From Akanthomyces muscarius (Eukaryota; Ascomycota; Sordariomycetes; Hypocreales; Cordycipitaceae): a DNA stretch of 64,000 nt. The notes under the pieces were generated by a model that saw only the letters and a list, made by a program, of their open reading frames with translations, made no database searches and had not been told where the DNA came from. Both the position numbers and the translations under genes were made by a program. The stretch covers positions 1,736,001 through 1,800,000 of the forward strand of contig NW_026611618.1 of the NCBI RefSeq assembly GCF_028009165.1. The letters are read 5' to 3'. Numbering within the stretch: the first letter of the stretch is position 1; each line of letters starts with the position of its first letter. This document shows positions 57,161 through 64,000 of the stretch, one piece after another.

Positions 57161-59030
57161 GTTGAAGATGAACCGGCTATAGTACGCGACGTGTCTGGGA
57201 CGGGGAAAGGAGTATGCTAAAGACAATGAGCATATAGTGTAGCTGGCCCAGAGAAAAGGCGGAAATGAATCGGAATATATGTCGCCCTACAAAGGGCACC
57301 AGGCTATCGGCTAGCTTATTAGATGGATACTATTCGTGCCCGCATTAAATCCTTCCTCGCCAACAATGCAGTGCCAAGGCAGCCACTTGCGTCAATTTGT
57401 CGTCTGTCAGCAGCGCTGCATCGGTCCTAATAAGGCTGCGTAGCGCAAATGGCCATCTGAGTGCTGGGCGAGCGTCGTCGGGCAAGAGCATGATATCATA
57501 GTCTAACCGATTTTGCCCAACATAAGGGCGCTAACAAAACACAACGCCCCAGTCGGGCGAAGAGGAACATTTTGAAAGGGCGCCTACCGGCAGCCTTGCG
57601 CACTACGCCGCTACGAAATCAAGGAACCATCGGCCCACCGGGAAAAGTAGTTTGTATGTCCATTGGCAAAAGTTACGCGCCCACTTTTCGAAGATGCGGG
57701 ACTAGACGCCGCCCGTATAATTTCCACCGTAGCAGTAGGGTTTGTTGTCGAACTGCTCATAAGCTTCTTCTATCGCGGTTGGTAAAGGACGATAGGGTCG
57801 ACGGCGTACTGCTAGACGAGGAGAGTTCTGTTTCGGAGGTCGCTGAGGTACGAATATCGTTTGGTGGAATGTAATCTGTAATGCTGGCTTGATAAAATAT
57901 AGAGCCACTTTATTTTTGTGGCTTTGCGAAAAAGCACAATTATCCGTAGATTGATCAACTTCGGCAACTGCGCTAATGCCTCGTCTGCTGTTTGATATCA
58001 GATCCACGGACCTAGTCGCATTAGTGACGAGACAACTGCACCGCTTGAGGCCTGCTGCGATACAGGAGGGTCTGACTTTGCCAAAAGGTGACTAACAGAC
58101 CGGTGACGAACCCGTTGAGGAAGAAATACAAATTTTGGAAACAGGGAGGGATGCATGTGCAGATACTTCAGGTCTTTGGTGTTACTTTTTTTTTAAGTTG
58201 ATTGATCTGCCACTGTCACCGCATTTGGTGCCGGAATGTGTAGTGGGATCTGTTTTTGAAGCTCCTTCCCAAGCTAAACCTTGCGTAGCCAACCTTGCCA
58301 GACTCTGAATCTAAAAGCGGCTACGACAAAAACCGCTCTACGGATAGTCTCTCTAGATATTGACTGCGCCAGAGTGACTGCTTCTGTGCATATTTTACAC
58401 ACCGTTCTAATTGAGCTGTCAATTAACTCCCAGCAATAGTAAAAAGAAAAATTTTCTTTTTTCAATATACTCTTCAATCAACCCGCCGTATGGACCGACG
58501 ATCGGCGCCTTACAACATTAAACAAGATCTTTTTTTTTTCTCTAAACAAGGGGGTTGGTTCGTCGCTCGTTGAAAATTTTGGCCACATTGTTCCAGAAAC
58601 TCTACGCAATCCCGTCGACTAAGTCAGTTATTTTTAGTCGTGTCTTACTCGGGTAGAAACGTGGGAACCCACAAGCGGCCATCCGTGCGGGGAGCATCCT
58701 CGCGCTGGCCGAAAAAAGTACAAATTGCTGCACTGTTGGTTTCGATAGCCACCCATTCTACGAGATTTTCCTCATCTATCAGCCCTGTTATTCTTACCTG
58801 TCATGGAAATCGGACTCCCACGCCCATAAGATTACCCAGCCCTCAAGCCAGCGCCGCAGCCCAAAAAGTGCCGTTGCGCGGCGTCGGTCCCTTTGCTAGC
58901 GGCTCCCCACTTGCGAGTAATGGCACACACCACCACCACCCCAGACCACGACGATCCTCCTCATCCCCAAAGCTGAAACCTGGTTTCAAGCATTTGCTTT
59001 TCTTCAGCAATCAAGTTCGAATATACCAGT
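57161..59030. other. 1.9 kb divergent intergenic
   Basis: No gene is supported. A minus-strand open frame at 57702-58007 has no start context or family. A T-rich run sits at 58530-58545. Sequence nearest 59031 is the leader of the secreted protein gene. Confidence 0.4.
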
Positions 59031-59780
59031 ATGCGCTTCATATCTGCCGCCGCGACGGCTGCTGCGCTGTTGCGCTCCTGCGCGGGCCTCACTCTCGACG
59101 TCCCGACCGCGACCGCCATCGTCGCCGTCGTCGACATCCTACCACACCCGGCGCAAATCACCGGCGGCGGCGCTGCGCTTGAGCTGCGCGACCGCGACGG
59201 CGATGGCGGCCACCACGGCCACGGTAACTGGACCGGAAACGACGACAACGGCTTCAACAAGACGTGCGCGCGCTCCGTCTATAGCAGGGCCTTTAGCCGC
59301 TCCATCCCCAACGAGGAGCTCAGCTCGGCCCTGCGCTCCTCGCTCTCCGTCAGCGGCGCATCGTCGCGGCCCTGGCGCGGCGACCTCTGCACCGTCACCC
59401 TCGCCTCCAGCCTGTCGTCTGACTACATGTCCTACCTCGGCCAGGCGCGGAGCAAGTACACCAGCGCGACCGACTACCTCAAGAGCGTGCACACCGACTG
59501 CGGCGGGCCCGTCTTCCAGGTCAGCGTCCGGCCGGTCTGCACGAAAAGTTCCCTGACGGCCGTGTTTACTGGCACCTCGGGATCGCCAAAGACGACGGTG
59601 CTGCCGGCCGTGCCGCCGAACAATGGAGTCAGTATCGATGTCAAGACGGGCAACGTCAGCATGATCAACCTCCTGGCCGATGACGACAAGGGGTCTGCGG
59701 CGTCGGGGCTGGGCCGTGGTCGCGCGCTGGGCTCTGTGGTTACGCTCGCGGCGGCGGCTGGTGTTGCCTTGATGTTGTGA
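59031..59780 (+). CDS. Probable GPI-anchored secreted protein
   Basis: The single exon encodes 249 aa. It has a signal peptide (AAATAAALLRSCAG) and a His/Asp/Gly-rich stretch (DRDGDGGHHGHGNW). A conserved-looking core with four Cys (TCARSVYSRAF, GDLCTVTLASSLSSDYMSY, SVHTDCGGP, RPVCTKSS) follows. The C-terminal hydrophobic tail (SVVTLAAAAGVALML) follows small residues, which fits a GPI-anchor signal. Several N-glycosylation sites are present. Similar short secreted proteins are common in Pezizomycotina and have no assigned function. Strong GC bias makes many antisense frames open here. Confidence 0.7.
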   Translation: MRFISAAATAAALLRSCAGLTLDVPTATAIVAVVDILPHPAQITGGGAALELRDRDGDGGHHGHGNWTGNDDNGFNKTCARSVYSRAFSRSIPNEELSSALRSSLSVSGASSRPWRGDLCTVTLASSLSSDYMSYLGQARSKYTSATDYLKSVHTDCGGPVFQVSVRPVCTKSSLTAVFTGTSGSPKTTVLPAVPPNNGVSIDVKTGNVSMINLLADDDKGSAASGLGRGRALGSVVTLAAAAGVALML

Positions 59781-60774
59781 TTTCGCATTCGTTTTTCTTT
59801 CACATACCCAAAATTTATATATGAATACTTGCAAAGAGAGGGGAGAGAAGATACCAGCACATTATAGGGGCGTCATTTGTACTTGTATATAGTTGGGTGC
59901 CGATGGTTGAGCCCCTCCACGTTACATATTGTTAATTGAGCAGATATATGAATTCACGAATTTGCTTTGCATAATGGTGATTACCTGGCCGGTCATGTAT
60001 TGATGACTGTTTTCGATGTACAGAATACTCATCGAAACGGGTCATGGATATCTCGCCTCAGCTGCGAGCGTTTCAAAATCCTGTCACGGACACACCGTCC
60101 ATGTTTGACAGGCGGGGAAACCGATCAGATAACTGGCTCAATTGAGCTCTTCATATCAAGCGAGCCCGCCCTTGGCCAATCAATTTATATGAATTATGCA
60201 CCTCCCCCTCCTAGCAAAACTACGCCGACGCAGGCCGGCTTCCATCTGAACGCGCTTTTTTTTTCTCTTGGTATTGGCATGACCCGCAATCCACCGCCAT
60301 GAAACGTTGTTGCGCAGATTCTTGGTGACACCCACACGCTTCTGCCAGAATGAGCATGCATGCGTGGCTTGGCGTACCGAAAACACTTTAATTTTAACCG
60401 TAAAAAGTCCTGCGCCATGGGCCTCCGTGCACCTGCTTCAGCTGGAGCCCTAGAATCTGGACCAGCTTGGCGGACCCGACTCAACCCACTGCGCACCACA
60501 GTGCTCAGGCATCTGGTGAGCAAGATTGAGAATGTATTTTGCTCATACTTTGCATGTAATTGAAAACTCTTCTATTGGTGAAGATGCTGAAATGCAATGT
60601 TACGGTTCATGCTCCCCACGTCTGTGAGACGGCAAAGCTTCACAGCATCCGTATAATAGACCAGACGAGCCTGCCATTAGGTCTTCTGCGTCGACACTCC
60701 TTTCCTTAATCAGGCACAGTTACCTCACCACCCTGCTCAGTTGAATGGTTCACTTCATTCAGCAGAGAAACAAA
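59781..60774. other. Intergenic between two plus-strand genes
   Basis: About 1 kb with the 3' end of the GPI-type protein gene and the promoter of the ferric reductase gene. I see no additional gene or repeat. Iron-responsive GATA-type sites would be expected but are not convincingly visible. Confidence 0.4.
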
Positions 60775-63133
60775 ATGGTAGCTTCCAATTCGGGTCTTTG
60801 GCTCCTCGTCGCCGCCGTCCCGGCCGTGCTCGGCGACGGCGTCGGCATGATCGGTTTCGGCAAGACCATGTACCAGCCGCCCTGCGCCTTTGCATGCCGC
60901 TCCGTCATTGGAGGATCGACGCTTCTCTGCACGCCGGAGCACGAGTCCGACTCCGCTGCCGGCGGTCACCACGCGCCTCCCAAGACGCCCGAGAGCTGCT
61001 TCGCCACCGACCAGGCGTTTGCGCAGACGCTCGCTCTCTGTATCGACACGTACTGCCCCGGGAGCGACGCGCCTCGCCTCGGTGCAATTGAAGACTACTG
61101 GGGCTCGCATTTGGCGACGGGCAGCATTGGGAACTTCTCCTGGGTGCCGGCTCTGACGTACCAAGAGGCCCTGCAGCGGGCGAAGCACGACGAGCACAAC
61201 AATACACTGGCCCGAAACGGGACGGCTTCAACACAGGAGCACGCAGGTCATGGGAAAAGAGTGTTGTATGCAAGACATGGTGGCCATGGAGATGAAGAGG
61301 ATCACGACACGACGCCGGTGAATACAACCCTGCCGGTGGTTAAGCCTGGTGCGCCGCTGAACGTGACGAGCTTCGTCCGCATGTCGGACTGGCAGAAGAA
61401 CTACAACGGGCTCAAGTCGTTTGAGCTGAATGAGGCCGGACATGTCAAGTACACGTATGTTCACTCACGAAACACCCCAACTAACGAAAACACCATTCCA
61501 ACTGAAAAACAATATGTTTAGCATCATCATCACAGTCGTGCCGTTTCTACTCGCCATTGCCGCCTCGCTCTTTCGCTTCGTCCCCGCTCTGACGCGCGCC
61601 ACCTCCTGGGCCTGGGTCAACTCCATGATCATCTACCCGCCGCTCTGGGGCTCCAGGCACCGCCAGCCGACCGCTCGCGCCGCGGGCGGCGGCTTCATGC
61701 CCACGCGCGGGCAGTCGCTCTACATTGTCGCCGTCGTCGCGCTCAACCTCATCTTCCTCATCGTGCCATACTACACGCTGCAGCCGCAGTCCATCTTCGC
61801 GACGGTGCGCGAGCAGGAGCTCAGCACCATTGGCTGCCGCGCGGGCGTCATGGCCATGGGCAACGTGGTGGTGCTGACCGTCTTTGCCGGGCGGAACAAC
61901 CCTCTCCTGGCGCTGACGGGCTGGAACTACGACACCTATCTGCTCTTCCACCGTGTCTTTGGCTACCTGGCCATCTTTCACACGGTGCTGCACTCGGTGC
62001 TGCTGCTCGCGTACTACACCGTCTTTGGCGGCTACGAGACGGAGGTGGTGAAGCCGTACTGGATCTGGGGCATTGTCGCCACGCTCGCGGCCGTGCTCCT
62101 GTGGCCGGCCTCCATCCTGGCCGTTCGGAAGCGGTTCTACGAGGTTTTCCTTTCGTTGCACCACCTCCTCGTCGCTTTGTTTCTCATTGGCTACTTTTAC
62201 CACATATTCTACCGCTACAGCTTCAACTGGGGCTACGAGATCTGGTGCTACATTGCCGGCGGCATCTGGGGAACGGAGCGTTTGATCCGTCTGGCGCGCA
62301 TGGTGTTTATGGGACGACGCACAGCAGACGTTTCTGTCGTATCCGGCTCTGACGGCGAATATCTTCGCGTCGACATTGACGGTGCTCACGCCCGAGGGCT
62401 CGTCTATCTCTACTTTCCGACTCTGAGCTGGCGGTTCTGGGAAAACCACCCATTCTCCGTGGCCTCGTCATTCGCAATCAGGGACTCGGCCGGAGACTCT
62501 TCCACAGATACAGAGAGCTCCCAGGAAAAAGTTCTGGAAGAGAAAAAGCTCGGCGCAAACATCGAGACAACACCGGTGGCTCAGCCACGCAAGACTGTCT
62601 TTGCACCTGTATCCGACCACCGCATATCCATTCTCGTGCGCGTCCAGTCAGGCATGACGGCGCGTCTGGCTGCCAAGGTCGCAGCTGGGGGCAGCAGAAT
62701 CCGGCTTCCCGTCGTCGTCGAGGGTCCGTACCACGCCACGTCGGCATCGGAGCTGTCGCAGTGCACCTCCATTGTCTGCATCGCCGGCGGCGTCGGAGTG
62801 TCCGCCGTGCTCCCCATCCTCCGCGAGCAGAGCTGTCGCCGGCGTCTCTGCTGGGGCGTGCGCAACCGGAGCGTGGTGGACGAGTGCCACAAGGACATCC
62901 TGAGTTTGCCGGCGGCCGTGCAGGTAGACACCAGCATTGGCCATCGCCTAGACATAAAGTCGGTACTGAAAGAGGAGCTCCTATCCCGCACGGGGGAGCG
63001 TGGACCAACGGGTATCGTCGTGTGTGGGCCGCCTGAAATGGCCGATGATGTGAGAAATGAAGTCACAAGGCTGGCAAGGAGTGGCTCGTTGGCGCGTGGC
63101 GTTGTGTTGCTGGATGAAGCATTTACATGGTAG
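60775..63133 (+). CDS. Ferric reductase (FRE/FRP-type flavocytochrome)
   Basis: This plasma-membrane enzyme passes electrons from NADPH through FAD and two haems to extracellular Fe(III) or Cu(II). Exons are 60775-61454 and 61522-63133, giving 763 aa. The intron (67 nt, GTATGT to TTTAG) joins KYT to IIITVVPF. A signal peptide and a Cys/His-containing extracellular domain precede several membrane helices. Haem-ligand histidines are visible in FHRVFGYLAIFHTVLHS and in LHHLLVALFLIGYFYH. The FAD-binding HPFSVAS, an NADPH-binding GGVGVSAVLP and a CGPPEMADDV ending follow. The long extracellular N-terminal domain is usual in fungal FRE proteins. ATG 60775 is preferred over 60745, because the signal peptide starts there. 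The gene is convergent with alpha-amylase. Confidence 0.93.
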
Positions 63134-63429
63134 CAGTTGGGTGATTGGCGTTTACCTTGTAATCTCTTTCAGTACACCGAACATGTATATTTGTGCTGCT
63201 ATCGTCTCAAGTTCCCAATCTGCGAGTCAAAATGTGGACTGATATGGAGGCCTTGGCATATGAGAATGTGTAGATACCCATGATTGGTAGTGTTTTGACA
63301 GTTTCTGTAATGTATTCATATCCTCCGTATGTGTCTGTCTATGTGCAGTTCTTATATACTGATCATGTACTTGTATTCTTCACGTATCGCCATGCAACGA
63401 ATCTTCCATCGCAACTCATCGTTCCCAAT

Positions 63430-64000
63430 TTACTGTGCAACAAAGACCACGGGCTCGCCATTGTTCACGGTCGCGCACATCCTGCCATCGCCGCCCGAGG
63501 TGTATGTCTTTCCGTCAAAGATGCCCCTCCACGTCTTGTTATTCTTCTGTGTATTCCAGCAGAACTGACGCTGCTGGCCCTTGCCAATATTGCTCGTGAG
63601 CGCCATGACGGCTCCGTTCTGGCGGCTCCACGCATACGCGTCGCTCTCGACAAAGAGATGCACGTGGTCGTTGTCGGGCAGCCCGCCGTGGGACTTGCGC
63701 ACGCCGCCCAGCGCCTGCAGGAACTTGTACATGTCGCTGTCGGTCTTGAAGCCGCTGCGCCAGAGGTCCTCGCGATTGCCGGGGTCGCCGCCGCCGGCGT
63801 AGGCCTGCTCGGAGCCGTAGTAGACAATGGGGATGCCACGCGCGAGCATGACGTAGGTGAGCGCGTTCTTGAAGAGCGAGACGTCCTTCTTCTGGTTGAG
63901 GAAGCGCGCGTTGTCGTGGTTGTCGAGAAAGTTGCCGAGCGTGGTGGCGTCGGGCACGAGCGACCCAATCTTGTTGTGCATGTCGACGAGCGCCTGCGAC
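63430..64000 (-). CDS. Alpha-amylase (GH13), C-terminal part
   Basis: The gene continues beyond the window; the visible part is about 190 codons. FLDNHDNARFL carries the third catalytic carboxylate (transition-state Asp) and its His, and GIPIVYYGSEQAYAGGGDP follows as in Taka-amylase-like secreted enzymes. The C-terminal domain C segment ends VVFVAQ at the stop at 63430. The enzyme hydrolyses internal alpha-1,4 bonds of starch outside the cell. Without its N terminus I cannot check the signal peptide or the first catalytic residues. No starch-binding domain follows. Confidence 0.92.
   Translation of the reverse strand, partial: SQALVDMHNKIGSLVPDATTLGNFLDNHDNARFLNQKKDVSLFKNALTYVMLARGIPIVYYGSEQAYAGGGDPGNREDLWRSGFKTDSDMYKFLQALGGVRKSHGGLPDNDHVHLFVESDAYAWSRQNGAVMALTSNIGKGQQRQFCWNTQKNNKTWRGIFDGKTYTSGGDGRMCATVNNGEPVVFVAQ

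Noticed and set aside
57702..58007. Small minus-strand gene of 101 codons
   Set aside because: No start context, domain or splice partner; polar random-looking sequence.
61547..62449. 300-codon minus-strand frame
   Set aside because: Antisense of the ferric reductase membrane domain, with shadow-type composition.

Overview
The window looks like nuclear DNA of a filamentous ascomycete, most likely a Sordariomycete and plausibly Hypocreales. Genes are split by short introns (mostly 46-90 nt) with GTRNGT donors, CTRAC/CTGAC branch sites and YAG acceptors. The gene set includes RVB1, dynactin p150, SRP19, Zn2Cys6 and C2H2/fungal-trans regulators, DUF6601 and NACHT NLRs. I recognise no tRNA, rRNA or CRISPR. 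The genus is not resolved. All splice sites were assigned by eye from reading frame, splice signals and family alignment.

Layout. 1-13 kb is housekeeping: the 3' end of RVB1 (+), a long non-coding leader, an HMG-box regulator (+), dynactin p150 (+) and SRP19 (-). 13-25 kb is a mixed metabolic and secreted zone: a PL7-type polysaccharide lyase (+), a divergent intronless pair (NAD-dependent epimerase -, L-asparaginase II +), a broken cysteine-rich secreted gene, an unknown gene (-), an F-box/WD-like protein (+) and a nitronate monooxygenase (-).

25-48 kb is an accessory island. It holds AT-rich DNA, a DUF6601 membrane protein (-), a dead DD34E Tc1/mariner element with recognisable terminal repeats, two large NLR-type genes of different architecture, a GH31 alpha-glucosidase pseudogene between them, relics of small cysteine-rich and chitin-binding genes, a Zn2Cys6 regulator (-), and an intact four-module cysteine-rich secreted protein (+). 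NLR-1 is alpha/beta-hydrolase - NACHT - about 15 HEAT units. NLR-2 is nucleoside-phosphorylase - NACHT - about 9 ankyrin units, with a reading-frame break just before the ankyrin array.

49-64 kb returns to more ordinary content: a C2H2 plus fungal-trans regulator (-) with a 3.3 kb upstream region, a single-pass membrane protein (-), a probable GPI-anchored secreted protein (+), a ferric reductase (+) and the 3' end of an alpha-amylase (-) cut by the window edge.

The most interesting signal is the NLR pair. Both have 33-residue repeats that are highly alike as DNA. Variation is concentrated at a few fixed positions per repeat, as expected for a fast-evolving non-self recognition surface, and both sit in a repeat- and pseudogene-rich island. 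Second is the small secreted protein in which each repeat module is one phase-1 exon, with a decayed relative 6 kb away.
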